Origin: Streptomyces cavernae | GTDB lineage: Bacteria > Actinomycetota > Actinomycetes > Streptomycetales > Streptomycetaceae | Assembly (NCBI RefSeq): GCF_004023625.1 | Contig: NZ_RPDJ01000041.1 | Coordinates: 1-64,000, forward strand | Direction: 5' to 3' | DNA length: 64,000 nt | Shown here: positions 24,513 through 32,876 of the stretch, piece by piece | Layout: each line of letters starts with the position of its first letter | How positions within the stretch are numbered: position 1 is the first letter of the stretch | Notes under the pieces: model-generated | Database searches by the model: none | Seen by the model: only the letters and a program-made list of their open reading frames with translations | What the model was told of the DNA's origin: nothing | Position numbers and translations under genes: made by a program

Positions 24513-26609
24513 TCAGTCGTCGGCAGTGTGGGAGCGGTGGACGTAGCGGGCTTTGGTGCCCTCCCCGACACGGACGGCGGTGCCGTCCTGCATCCACGTT
24601 TTCAGCCAGCCGACGACCGTCTGACGGGTCGTTCCGTAGGCGTCTGCGAGGGCGCGGGCGATCGCGGAGGCTCCGGTGCCTTCGGGCCCGGCGGCGATCA
24701 GCGCGGCGAGCGCGGCCTGTTGCGCGGGGCTGTCCTGCTCACCCCGCAGCGCGGACAGGTTCAGCCCGGCGGGCCGATCCGCCCCGCCGGGCTGCTCGAG
24801 GGTGCGGGGGTCGGGTGCGGTGGCGAACTGCGCGTCGATCTCCTCACGGAACCGGCGTGCCAACGCATCCTCCGGTGACTCCGGCTGCTCGCTCAGCGCG
24901 GACAGACGCAGCGCCCCCGGCGCGGCCGACGACGGGTCGTCGGCGTCGTCCGCCGCGACCTGGTCGCGCATCCACGCGGTGCGGTCGGCATCCCAGCGCC
25001 GCGCGTAGGCGGGCCCGGCGGCCTTGGCGGAGACGTCGTCGAGCCGGGGGTGCCGGTCGGACGTGGCGGCGGTGATCTCCCGGATCTGGTTCGGCAGGAT
25101 CCGCCACGCCTTGAACAGCGCGGCCGGTGACTCGGGGGTGCCCATGAACCCGGCGCCCTTGTGCGGGGCCTGGTCCACACGCAGGCCGCGGGAGCCGGGG
25201 AACATCTTGGACAGGTCCATGCCCTCGGTCTCGCCGCCCGTGAGGGCGACGCGCACCTTGGCTTCCCGGCGGATCATCAGGTTGTTCAGCACGGCGCCGG
25301 TGGCCCCGAGCGCGGTGATGACGGTGCGCACGCCCATGGCGCGGGCGATCCGGATGACTTCCAGGATCTTTTCCCCGAGTTTGCGGATCTGCCGGTCAGT
25401 GCTGGCCAGGATCTCCGCACCCTCATCGATGACGAGCATGATCTGAGGAATCCTCGCGCTGACCGGCAGCAGATCGGTGTTGGCCTTGGCAAGAAGGTCC
25501 TGGTAGCCCATCTTGCGCTGCTTGGCCACGCGCACGGCTGTCTCCAGCATCGTCATGGCCTCGTCGAATGTGCCGGCCAGCCAGTCGATGCCGGGCCGTA
25601 CGGGCTTGCCGTCCTCCCGCTGGATCTCCCCGTTGATCGCCGGGAGGACCCAGGGCAGGCCGGCCGATCCGGCGTTCAGGTCGATCACCCACGTGAGGAT
25701 GTCTTCGGCGCGGGCGAACCCGGCGAGGATCGAGTGGACCATGTTCGTCTTGCCCGATCCGGTCGGTCCGACGATCAACGCGCACTGTTCGCGCAGGTAG
25801 GCGAGGATCTGCTGAGCATTCGTGCGGTAGCCCCACGGGATGCCGGTGTGTACGGACAGCGGCCCGTAGTCGGCGGGGTAGGTGCGCTCTTCTTCCAGGA
25901 CGTTGACCGTGGTCACGTCGATGATGACCCGGCCCTGGTGGATGCCGGGGGAGGCGGTGGCGGTGCAGCCGTGCGGCAACCGGGCGTCTGCGGACAGCCG
26001 CGGGGACTCGGCGGCAATCTTGTTCCAGGTGGCGCCGCCGGGCGGGAGTTCAGCGTCGATGGAGTACCCGGCGCCGGTCTCCCACATCTCGACACCGACG
26101 ACCCGCACGGTGATCGAGCACACGCGCTGAATGCGGTCGACCCATTCCGCGGCGATCGCACGGCGCTCCGCGGACAACTCCGCGGAGATGGCGCGCTGTT
26201 CAGCCGCGATGGCTTCCTCCTCCCGCGCTTCCTCGTAGAGGGCGGTGGATCGTGCGGCGGCGCCGATGCCGACACCGATGGTGGCGAGCGAGCCGAGGGC
26301 GGCCCAGGTCAGCGGGCCGTGGGTCATGGCCCAGGTGGTCCATCCGGCGCCGACGAGCCAGGACGCGGCCTTGGTGGCGAGGGTGCGGCCGGCGTTGCGT
26401 ACGCGGATACCGGCGACGGTGTGGCCGAGGGCACCGGCGGCGCCGACGGCGAGTGCCCAGCCGGGGGGCATGGCGGTGGCGGCGCCGGTGGTGGCGACGG
26501 CGAAGGCTCCGGTGGTGGCGGACAGGGCGCCGGTCACGGGTCCGTGACCGGCCGCCCAGTCCAGCACCGGGCCACTGCTCTGCTGTTTGGCGGTGGCGGT
26601 GCTGCTCAT
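24513..26609 (-). CDS. FtsK/SpoIIIE-type conjugative DNA translocase (Tra)
   Basis: A 698-residue hexameric translocase that moves double-stranded element DNA between hyphae. N-terminal hydrophobic segments (about 30-60 and 82-118) anchor it, and a coiled stretch follows (130-156). The motor has Walker A IVGPTGSGKTN (281-288) and Walker B QIMLVIDEGAEI (about 390-397). The C-terminal 75 residues are a winged-helix (AIARALADAYGTTRQTVVGW), the domain that in TraB reads the clt repeats. The repeat array lies immediately downstream. Its start is two bases from the end of the preceding gene. Confidence 0.93.
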   Translation of the reverse strand: MSSTATAKQQSSGPVLDWAAGHGPVTGALSATTGAFAVATTGAATAMPPGWALAVGAAGALGHTVAGIRVRNAGRTLATKAASWLVGAGWTTWAMTHGPLTWAALGSLATIGVGIGAAARSTALYEEAREEEAIAAEQRAISAELSAERRAIAAEWVDRIQRVCSITVRVVGVEMWETGAGYSIDAELPPGGATWNKIAAESPRLSADARLPHGCTATASPGIHQGRVIIDVTTVNVLEEERTYPADYGPLSVHTGIPWGYRTNAQQILAYLREQCALIVGPTGSGKTNMVHSILAGFARAEDILTWVIDLNAGSAGLPWVLPAINGEIQREDGKPVRPGIDWLAGTFDEAMTMLETAVRVAKQRKMGYQDLLAKANTDLLPVSARIPQIMLVIDEGAEILASTDRQIRKLGEKILEVIRIARAMGVRTVITALGATGAVLNNLMIRREAKVRVALTGGETEGMDLSKMFPGSRGLRVDQAPHKGAGFMGTPESPAALFKAWRILPNQIREITAATSDRHPRLDDVSAKAAGPAYARRWDADRTAWMRDQVAADDADDPSSAAPGALRLSALSEQPESPEDALARRFREEIDAQFATAPDPRTLEQPGGADRPAGLNLSALRGEQDSPAQQAALAALIAAGPEGTGASAIARALADAYGTTRQTVVGWLKTWMQDGTAVRVGEGTKARYVHRSHTADD

Positions 26610-26611
26610 GG

Positions 26612-28192
26612 TCAGACGTTCCAGCCCTTCTCAGCCTCGGTGCCGTTGCGGGGGTCCTCGTGCCGGGCGATGTCCTGCTCGTGCGCCTGCCTGAACAGCG
26701 GGCCCATGTCCTCCGCGACGGCGACGGCGCTCATCAGGGCGCCGAAGATGTCGTTGAAGCCGTCCGCGACTTCCTTCTCCAGCGGGAACTCGCTGTCGGA
26801 GCGCTCCGCGAGGATCTTCATCACGTTCGCCACGCTGGTCAGCGCGGCCGGGAGTCCCTCGACCATGGCGAGGATCTCCATTGCGTTCTCGGGGTCGTAC
26901 TGGTTGGCGGCCTGCTCCATCTCGGAAGCGACCTCTTCGAACCGGAAACCGGACACGTTCTCTCCTTCACTCACCTCGGATGTGCTGGTGGGGACCGTGG
27001 CCGCGGGCCGCTCAACGCTGTCCGCGATGCCTTCCGTGCCGTCCTCGGTGGCCTCCGCATCCGCGGCGGCCTCCTGTTCGCGCAAGTTCTTGCGAGTGGT
27101 CTTGTCGCGCTCCGCGCGCTGCTGGGTGGCAGACCTGACCAGGCCCCAGTACAGGCGGCGCCCGGGGTACATCAGCCACGGGATATCGAACTTGCGTCCG
27201 ATTGGTGTGGTGATTAGCCCGAGCAGGCCGACCGGGAGGGCGAGCAGCGCGGCGAGCAGGCGCCGACCGTGGAAGCGGGCCGCTGACCTGCGCAGCGCTT
27301 TGCGGGCGGCCTTGCGGGCGGGGGCCTTGCGGACCGCGGCACGCTGCGCCGCCACGGTGTCGCCGGCCTTGGCGTCCCGCTTCGCACGGTTCTTGGCGAT
27401 CGCCGCATCCCGTACGGCGCGGGCCTTGCGGGCGGCACCACCCAACAGGCGACCCCCGCCGTTCCCGCGCTTGCCCAACTGGCCCTTGCCGACGGTGGCT
27501 TTGGCGTTGCGGCGAGCGTCAGCGACCGCGCGCCGTGCGGCGGTGGTCTGCGCCCGCTTGTCCGCACGGGATGCGCCCCCGGCTTGCTGCGCCGACCGGA
27601 GGGCCCTGATCTGCGCGCCCCGGCCGGGGACCTTGCCCACAGCGCTAGCCGTGCGCTTGGACGCACCGTGACCGGCCTTACCGGGGCTCTTTGTACTGGT
27701 AGTGGTGCTGCCCTGCCGACCGGCCGGGCCGGTACCACGCCGGTGCCGGCCCGGCACACTGCCGGGCCGGCCGGCGCGGCCGGATCGAGAGCCTGACGCA
27801 CGGCTTCCGCCGCGGTTGCCGCCTGCTCCCGGGCCACCGCGGCGGACGCCGGTGTTCCGTGCAGCCGTGCGGCCGGCGGCGCGCGCAGCGGCCCGGCGGG
27901 CTTCACGACGCGGGTTGGGCTTGCGGGACCGGGTGGTGGCGACCGTGCCGAGTACGACCATGCCGGTAGCGGCCACAGCCGCGGCAATCGGTCCACCAGC
28001 CAGGGCAGCAGCAGCGACCGCGCCGACCGTGCTGTTCGCCCCGGACAGGGCGAGCGGGACGATGGGCCAGCCACCGGGCGTGTGCTCCACCTCGGCCGCG
28101 GCCGGGGCCTTCTCCGGCGGTGCGGGCGGCGGCGGGGGCGGTGTGGTTGGGGGAGCCTCGACGGCTACCGGTTCCGTGCTGAGTTCCGTCAT
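26612..28192 (-). CDS. Large basic Spd-like transfer protein of the element
   Basis: A 526-residue protein in several parts: a Pro-rich start, a hydrophobic segment (VGAVAAAALAGGPIAAAVAA), about 250 residues of Arg/Ala/Gly-rich basic low complexity likely to bind DNA, a second hydrophobic segment (LLAALLALPVGLLGLITTPI), and an acidic helical C-terminal domain of about 120 residues. The architecture recalls SpdB proteins that assist intramycelial spread. It sits directly upstream of tra (two-base gap). The assignment is by architecture and context. Confidence 0.75.
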   Translation of the reverse strand: MTELSTEPVAVEAPPTTPPPPPPAPPEKAPAAAEVEHTPGGWPIVPLALSGANSTVGAVAAAALAGGPIAAAVAATGMVVLGTVATTRSRKPNPRREARRAAARAAGRTAARNTGVRRGGPGAGGNRGGSRASGSRSGRAGRPGSVPGRHRRGTGPAGRQGSTTTSTKSPGKAGHGASKRTASAVGKVPGRGAQIRALRSAQQAGGASRADKRAQTTAARRAVADARRNAKATVGKGQLGKRGNGGGRLLGGAARKARAVRDAAIAKNRAKRDAKAGDTVAAQRAAVRKAPARKAARKALRRSAARFHGRRLLAALLALPVGLLGLITTPIGRKFDIPWLMYPGRRLYWGLVRSATQQRAERDKTTRKNLREQEAAADAEATEDGTEGIADSVERPAATVPTSTSEVSEGENVSGFRFEEVASEMEQAANQYDPENAMEILAMVEGLPAALTSVANVMKILAERSDSEFPLEKEVADGFNDIFGALMSAVAVAEDMGPLFRQAHEQDIARHEDPRNGTEAEKGWNV

Positions 28193-28268
28193 GCTGAGAG
28201 CACTCCTTATGGGGAGTAGGGCCCGGCCGGTGCTGTAGGAGGCGATTGGCCGGGCCTGCGAACAGGGC

Positions 28269-28607
28269 TTATGCGGCGCGCTGTTCCTCGGGGAACGCGC
28301 AGCTCACGCACCTGCCGAGCGCGGGCGGGATGACGTATCCGGCATCCGTGCGGCACTCGGGGCAGGTGCGGCGGGCGGTGTTGGCCTTGGCTAGGGCCGC
28401 CCACTTGGCCGGCGTCATGGGCCGGACTGGTTTGGCCCGCTGGATCTCGTACAGGTAGGCGACCAGCGGCGGGCGGCGGCGACGCGGACGCTCTAACTGC
28501 GCGACCACGTCCTGACCACCGGGCCGTAGATCCAGGGCGCGGAGCTGTCGGCGGGTGGCCAACCCTTCCGGGGCGAGCCGCCATCGGTAGACGGGGATGG
28601 CGGCCAT
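28269..28607 (-). CDS. RRQRL-type zinc-binding AICE protein
   Basis: A 112-residue protein with the motif ATRRQLRALDLRPGGQD near residue 17, followed by a basic region and a C-terminal zinc ribbon CPEC-x15-CVSC. It belongs to the RRQRL-motif zinc proteins found on many Streptomyces integrative elements; its function is unknown. The ATG shares one base with the stop of the upstream gene (TGATG), so it is co-translated. Confidence 0.85.
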   Translation of the reverse strand: MAAIPVYRWRLAPEGLATRRQLRALDLRPGGQDVVAQLERPRRRRPPLVAYLYEIQRAKPVRPMTPAKWAALAKANTARRTCPECRTDAGYVIPPALGRCVSCAFPEEQRAA

Positions 28608-29614
28608 CAGCGGCTCGCGATCGCCAACTCAGCGCCGCCAGCGCCGGGGTCGCGATGTTCGGCGTAGCGGGTGGACACCCACCCGACCGACCAGCCGCAC
28701 AACTCCGCGGCGGCCCGCACCGCCAACCCCGCCTCGAACGCGGCGGTCACGATCGCGCGGGCTTCGTCCTCGGGCAGCTTGCCCGCGGCCGGCCCGCGCT
28801 CCAACAGCGACGCGCGTTCACGGGCGGCGCGCTCCTCACGCTCGCGCTGTTCACGCGCACGCGCCTGCTCGCGTTCGCGGCGCTCGCGCTCGGCCCGTTC
28901 GGAGGCTTCCCGTTCAGTGCGTTCACGCTCCCGCTCGCGCTGTTCACGCTCGCGTTCACGACGTTCACGGATCTCCCGTTCCGCCTGCTCACGGGCGGCC
29001 CGTTCCTCGCGTTCCTCCCGCCGGCGTCGTTCCTCCCGCTCCGCCGCTTCAGCGGCCAACCGGGCCTCGTGTTCACGCTGTTCACGCGCCAGCATCGCGG
29101 CGTGCTCACGCTCCTCACGCGCCTGCCGGCGGGAGGCTTCCTCTCGCTCGCGGGCCGCCTGCTCGCGCTGTTCGCGGGCGGCCCGCTGCTTGTCCTCCAG
29201 CGTCGTTACGGCGGCGGTGATGGCGCGGCGGTAGGCAAGCCCGGTCTCCGCGGTGACGATCAGCAGCAGCGGCGCCACCGCATGAACAGCCACGCCGACC
29301 AGGTCTTTCTTGAGTGCGGAGTCGGCGGTGTTCAGGGCGAGCGTCATCGCGCCGGTCATCCACCGCAGCGCCACCGGCCACCGCCCTCCGTCCCCGCCGA
29401 GGCGGGCGAGAACGGAGTCCAGGCGGACCACGATGACCACCGCGGCATCGACCACGAGCGGCAGGATGGGGGCCGTCCACTCCCACTTTTCAGGGGTGTG
29501 AGCGGCCATGAGCGGCGTGACCGTGAGGATCGAGTACAGCATGGCGCCGCACACGATCAGCCACATGCCCACCGACAAAGCGCGCTCCGCTGAACGGATC
29601 TGAACACCGTTCAC
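28607..29614 (-). CDS. DUF2637 membrane protein with a long Arg/Glu coiled coil
   Basis: A 335-residue protein. Four hydrophobic helices lie in the first 125 residues (GMWLIVCGAMLYSILTV, ILPLVVDAAVVIVV, and others), matching DUF2637. A charged coiled coil of about 140 residues of Arg/Glu repeats (REREREQRERERER) follows, and it ends in a helix-turn-helix (AAAELCGWSVGWVSTRYA). It is a probable spread or transfer protein. The GTG start at 29614 overlaps the upstream stop by four bases (GTGA). Confidence 0.85.
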   Translation of the reverse strand: MNGVQIRSAERALSVGMWLIVCGAMLYSILTVTPLMAAHTPEKWEWTAPILPLVVDAAVVIVVRLDSVLARLGGDGGRWPVALRWMTGAMTLALNTADSALKKDLVGVAVHAVAPLLLIVTAETGLAYRRAITAAVTTLEDKQRAAREQREQAAREREEASRRQAREEREHAAMLAREQREHEARLAAEAAEREERRRREEREERAAREQAEREIRERREREREQRERERERTEREASERAERERREREQARAREQREREERAARERASLLERGPAAGKLPEDEARAIVTAAFEAGLAVRAAAELCGWSVGWVSTRYAEHRDPGAGGAELAIASR

Positions 29615-30141
29615 GCCGCACCCCCCATCGGCTCTTGGGAGGGGACCGTCACCGAACGGAAGCCCGTGACAGCCTCGTCCTGCGTGAACGGGATCAACTG
29701 CCAACACACTTCAGCAGCGGGGCGTTCATCGCCCGCCACCCATCCGTGAACGGGGGCACCCTGGGTGGCGGCGTAGGCGTAGGCGTCCTGCTGGCTGCGG
29801 TGGATGCTGTGCGGCTCGCCGTAGTGCAGCAGCAACACCAACCACCGCCCGTTCAGACGGGCCGCCTCCAGCTCCTCCCGTAGCCGGCGGATCTCCTCAC
29901 GGCGTTCAGCGAAGGCCGCCCGCGCGTCCTTGAGCGCCGCCTCAAGCTCGAATACGTGATCGCGGAGGATCCCGGCGTCGCTCTCCGCCGTCTCCGCGCG
30001 GGCGGTCAGCTCCCACGTCTCGCGGACGTGGCGGCCCCAAGCGGCATCCGCCTGTCCCTGAACCTCCCGCGCACGGGTCCGGGCCTGCTCTGCATCCTCG
30101 TGCAGCCGAGCGAGCCGGCCACTGGTGACGATGCGGATCAT
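29611..30141 (-). CDS. Coiled-coil AICE protein, unknown function
   Basis: A 176-residue protein. Residues 5-100 form a predicted coiled coil (heptads in RLHEDAEQARTRAREVQGQA and AERREEIRRLREELEAAR). The C-terminal 70 residues form a small domain with WLVLLLHYGEPHSIHRSQQ and AYAYAATQG. The family is not recognised. It overlaps both neighbours by four bases, so it belongs to the transfer operon. Confidence 0.78.
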   Translation of the reverse strand: MIRIVTSGRLARLHEDAEQARTRAREVQGQADAAWGRHVRETWELTARAETAESDAGILRDHVFELEAALKDARAAFAERREEIRRLREELEAARLNGRWLVLLLHYGEPHSIHRSQQDAYAYAATQGAPVHGWVAGDERPAAEVCWQLIPFTQDEAVTGFRSVTVPSQEPMGGAA

Positions 30142-30470
30142 GCCGCACCCCCGACCGGCACCGGAGCGCAGACGTCGCCGTAACCGATCAGCTCCACCAC
30201 CGCGCCCGCATACGCCGCCACCGCACGCAGGACGCGTGTGCGACCGTCGCTCTGCTCGCGGTAGAGCACCACGTCCGGGGCGATGCCCAGAGCCTCCCGC
30301 CACGCCTCGAAGCCGGGCAGGCCGGAGTGGAGCGAGAGCTCCAGCCGCTCCGGGTAGATGGGCGAGATGCTCACGGTCGGCGCCGGGAGGTGCCCGAAGT
30401 CCGCGGCCAGCAGGCGCAGCGCGCGCATGGGCACGGTCAGATCGTCCAGCGTCGGGGTCTCGGTACTCAC
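30138..30470 (-). CDS. Small AICE protein, unknown function
   Basis: A 110-residue protein beginning at GTG 30470, which overlaps the upstream stop (GTGA). It has no signal peptide or clear motif; the central part ERLELSLHSGLPGFEAWREA looks like a strand-helix unit. Codon bias and tight packing support it as a real gene. A longer frame upstream overlaps the DUF6284 gene and is unlikely. Confidence 0.72.
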   Translation of the reverse strand: MSTETPTLDDLTVPMRALRLLAADFGHLPAPTVSISPIYPERLELSLHSGLPGFEAWREALGIAPDVVLYREQSDGRTRVLRAVAAYAGAVVELIGYGDVCAPVPVGGAA

Positions 30471-30730
30471 GCGCTGACCCCCGTGGCCGGGGCGGACAGG
30501 TTCGTCAGCTCCACTCGCGCGGCCAGCGCCCGGCGGCGGGCCCGGCGCAGGCGGCGCGTGTCCAGCTCGCTCGGGGTGCGGTCGAGGGTGGCGATGTAGG
30601 CGTCCATCAACTCGATGTCCGCGGCGATGACCGGCATCTCCTGGTCGATCGCGTCCAGCTCCGCATCCGTCGGCTCCAGCCAATCAGCGAACGCGGTAAC
30701 AGCTTCCTGAACAGTCACGATGTGGCTCAT
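30467..30730 (-). CDS. DUF6284 family protein, first gene of the transfer/replication operon
   Basis: An 87-residue helical protein starting MSHIVTVQEAVTAFADWLEP, with an acidic centre and a basic C-terminal half (RRLRRARRRALAARVEL). It matches the DUF6284 pattern common on Streptomyces elements; its function is unknown. A GGAGAGG ribosome site precedes the ATG. It opens the minus-strand operon that runs to int. Confidence 0.83.
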   Translation of the reverse strand: MSHIVTVQEAVTAFADWLEPTDAELDAIDQEMPVIAADIELMDAYIATLDRTPSELDTRRLRRARRRALAARVELTNLSAPATGVSA

Positions 30731-31274
30731 TGGGTCGTGTTCCTCTCCAAGCGGGGGACGGCCCGAAACGGCTCCCGGGTGGCACCCCGGGAGCCGTGCG
30801 CCGTTGAAGTCGGAAGATCCGGCTCCCCACGCCCTGCCCGTACGACCGCCAGGGCCGGACGGGCAGGGGAGGCAACCGCCGCAGCAAGGAACCGCGCTGC
30901 GGGGGCGGACCAGGCTTCACCGGTCCGCCGTTGCCACAGCGGACCGGCCCCGAGCCGGTGAATCGGGCGCGTCATCGTCACTGCTCTGACGCCAGCAGGG
31001 CGGCGCGCACCAGGTGGCATCCGAGGGGCTGACCTCCAGAAATGGTGGGATGATCCCCAAGGCTGTTCTCCAGCGCTGATGCGCAGGGCAGGACATGTTC
31101 ACCTGCCACGAAGTGGCCGCCGACGACTGTCACCCGGTCGTCACGGGGACGGGGAATCGCGCCCCGTCGATCTCGATACGCTGTTCAGTTCTCAACCAAC
31201 GGACGCTTCCTTTGGGCCCGTTTCACGGGGTCCTCCGGGCTTTCCGAGCAGCCCAAAGAAGGGCCTCCCGACTC
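30731..31274. other. Divergent control region between the DUF6284 operon and the GntR gene
   Basis: No gene is evident in this 544-base stretch, which continues into the GntR operators at 31275. It must hold the promoter of the long minus-strand operon. A 12-base-pair hairpin (30768-30797) lies in the presumed 5' leader. Open frames here show poor codon bias. Confidence 0.55.
30768..30797. terminator. Leader hairpin, possible attenuator of the AICE operon
   Basis: ACGGCTCCCGGG and CCCGGGAGCCGT form a perfect stem around a TGGCAC loop, 38 bases upstream of the DUF6284 start codon. It could stop read-through into the element or act as an attenuator. No U-tract is seen on the minus strand. Confidence 0.45.
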
Positions 31275-31350
31275 GCTGTCCTAGGACTGCGAACCGCTCA
31301 CGAAGACCATGCACCCACAGTCCTAGGACTGTCAACAGTCCTAGGACTGT
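31275..31350. promoter_or_regulatory. Three palindromic operators upstream of the GntR regulator
   Basis: Two perfect 16-base palindromes ACAGTCCTAGGACTGT occupy 31317-31332 and 31335-31350, separated by two bases, and a variant GCTGTCCTAGGACTGC occupies 31275-31290. They end 33 bases before the GntR start codon. Their symmetry and position fit autoregulation by the GntR dimer and control of the divergent operon, as for KorSA in pSAM2. Confidence 0.8.
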
Positions 31351-31383
31351 GTTTCACTGGTTCACGTAGAGAGGAGGTTCCGC

Positions 31384-32178
31384 ATGGCGCCGAAGTGGCG
31401 AGAACTTGCGGACCGGATTGCGGAGAAGATCCGGTCCGGCGAATACGCACCTGGTCAACAGTTGCCGCAGATCAGAGACTTGGTTGAGGCAGGCGAAGGC
31501 TCCAAGGCCACGGTCCACGCTGCCTACAAGGCTCTTGAGGCCGAGGGGTTGGTGACCTCCTCACGCGGTCATGGCACCGTCGTGCGTGAGCGCGCGCCCC
31601 TCAAACGGCTTGGTATCGCGCGGTACGACAAGGCCAAGTGGCGCGACGGTGACGAAGTCGCATTCATCGCGGACCGCGTCGCGTCGGGACGGACGTACCG
31701 GCGGAACGAGCAGACCCAAACCGTCAGCCGGGTGAAGGCGCCGGCGGTCGTGGCCGAAGCGCATGGGTTGCCCGAGGGGGCGGACGTCTATGCGCGGGCT
31801 CGGCTGGTCAAGGAAGGCACGCAGCCAACCCACACGCTGACCAGCTATTACCGTCCCGAGCATGTTGAAGGGACGCGAATCGTTGACCCCACGCCGGGGC
31901 CGGCCGGGCGGGGCGGTGGCTTCCGAGTCCTGTACGACGCCGGGTACGAGATCGACCGCATGCAGGAGACGCTGTTCGCGCGCGTCCCCACCGCGGAGGA
32001 GGCCCAACTCTTGCAGCTCTCGCCGGGTGAGTGGGTGGTGGAGTTGCACCGCACCACCTACACCGCGGATGGGACTGTGGTGGAGTTTGCGATTGGCGTC
32101 CATGCGGCTACGCGCTTTGCATGGACCTACGACTTCAAGGTGCCCGACTCGGCGAGCAAGGAAGGCGACACGAAGTGA
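31384..32178 (+). CDS. GntR family regulator with UTRA effector domain (KorSA-like)
   Basis: A 264-residue regulator. The N-terminal winged-helix (PKWRELADRIAEKIRSGEY, then QLPQIRDLVEAG) is GntR type. The C-terminal UTRA domain of about 150 residues (YARARLVKEG, VELHRTTYTADGTVVEF) would bind an effector. On pSAM2-like elements such proteins repress replication and transfer genes. The ATG has an ideal ribosome site (GAGAGGAGG). Three palindromes precede it. The stop overlaps the next gene by GTGA. Confidence 0.92.
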   Translation: MAPKWRELADRIAEKIRSGEYAPGQQLPQIRDLVEAGEGSKATVHAAYKALEAEGLVTSSRGHGTVVRERAPLKRLGIARYDKAKWRDGDEVAFIADRVASGRTYRRNEQTQTVSRVKAPAVVAEAHGLPEGADVYARARLVKEGTQPTHTLTSYYRPEHVEGTRIVDPTPGPAGRGGGFRVLYDAGYEIDRMQETLFARVPTAEEAQLLQLSPGEWVVELHRTTYTADGTVVEFAIGVHAATRFAWTYDFKVPDSASKEGDTK

Positions 32179-32840
32179 TCTCAACGCAGGCATGGGCGGA
32201 CGCTCAACGGCTCTGGGACTTCCAGCAGATGGGCCATGAGCCGCGCCCATGCTCTGTAGCGATCGGACTCGGCAGCCACGATCTCGGTGTTGCCGACACG
32301 ACCGCAGACCTCTACCACCGTGGCATGGCACCGCTCATCGTCTTCACCGGAGCGACGAGCCGTACGACGCGTGAGCGGATGCCCCGCGGTGAGGCTGAGC
32401 ACTACCGTGACCGTGCTGTGGAGCTGGGGGTTCCTGCCGACGCCATCATTGTCGAACCGAAAGCCCGGAATACGGGCGAAAACATCCGCTTCTCTCGGAG
32501 CCTGCTTGGAGAGCAGGGCGTACCCGTCTCGTCTGTCCTTCTTGTCAGCAAGCCGTACGAGGAGCGGCGCGCCTATGCGACGGCGCGGAAGGTGTGGCCC
32601 GAAGTTGAGTGGGTCAGTGCTTCCACGCCAATGACTCTCTCCGAGTACATTGAGTCGATTCAGGATGCGCGTCTCGTCGTTGACATGCTGGTCGGTGCTC
32701 AGCAGCGGCTGATCGTGTACCCCCAGCAGGGATTCATGATTGAACTGGAAACCCCTGACGATGTTGCGGCAGCATTCGAGCGACTGCGCTCCAACGGATT
32801 CACAAGTCGGCTATTGCCAGAGGCAGCGGGACAGGCCTGA
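32175..32840 (+). CDS. YdcF/DUF218 family protein
   Basis: A 221-residue Rossmann-like protein with the DUF218 pattern: SVAIGLGSHDLGVADTTADL, PLIVFTGATS and the acidic/His core MPRGEAEHYRDRAVELGV, then EPKARNTGENIRFSR. Family members bind nucleotides or act on cell-envelope precursors; the true activity is unknown. Coupled to the GntR gene, a recurring arrangement on Streptomyces elements, it may process the effector sensed by the regulator. That role is inferred. Confidence 0.85.
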   Translation: MISTQAWADAQRLWDFQQMGHEPRPCSVAIGLGSHDLGVADTTADLYHRGMAPLIVFTGATSRTTRERMPRGEAEHYRDRAVELGVPADAIIVEPKARNTGENIRFSRSLLGEQGVPVSSVLLVSKPYEERRAYATARKVWPEVEWVSASTPMTLSEYIESIQDARLVVDMLVGAQQRLIVYPQQGFMIELETPDDVAAAFERLRSNGFTSRLLPEAAGQA

Positions 32841-32876
32841 TCCCTTGGGCTGCACCCCTCAGGGAGCAACCGGTAT

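Noticed and set aside
25161..27671. 836-codon open frame opposite the tra and Spd-like genes
   Set aside because: It lies entirely antisense to genes with clear motifs (Walker A/B); its length is a by-product of high GC, and the translation is low-complexity Gly/Arg/Val without known domains.
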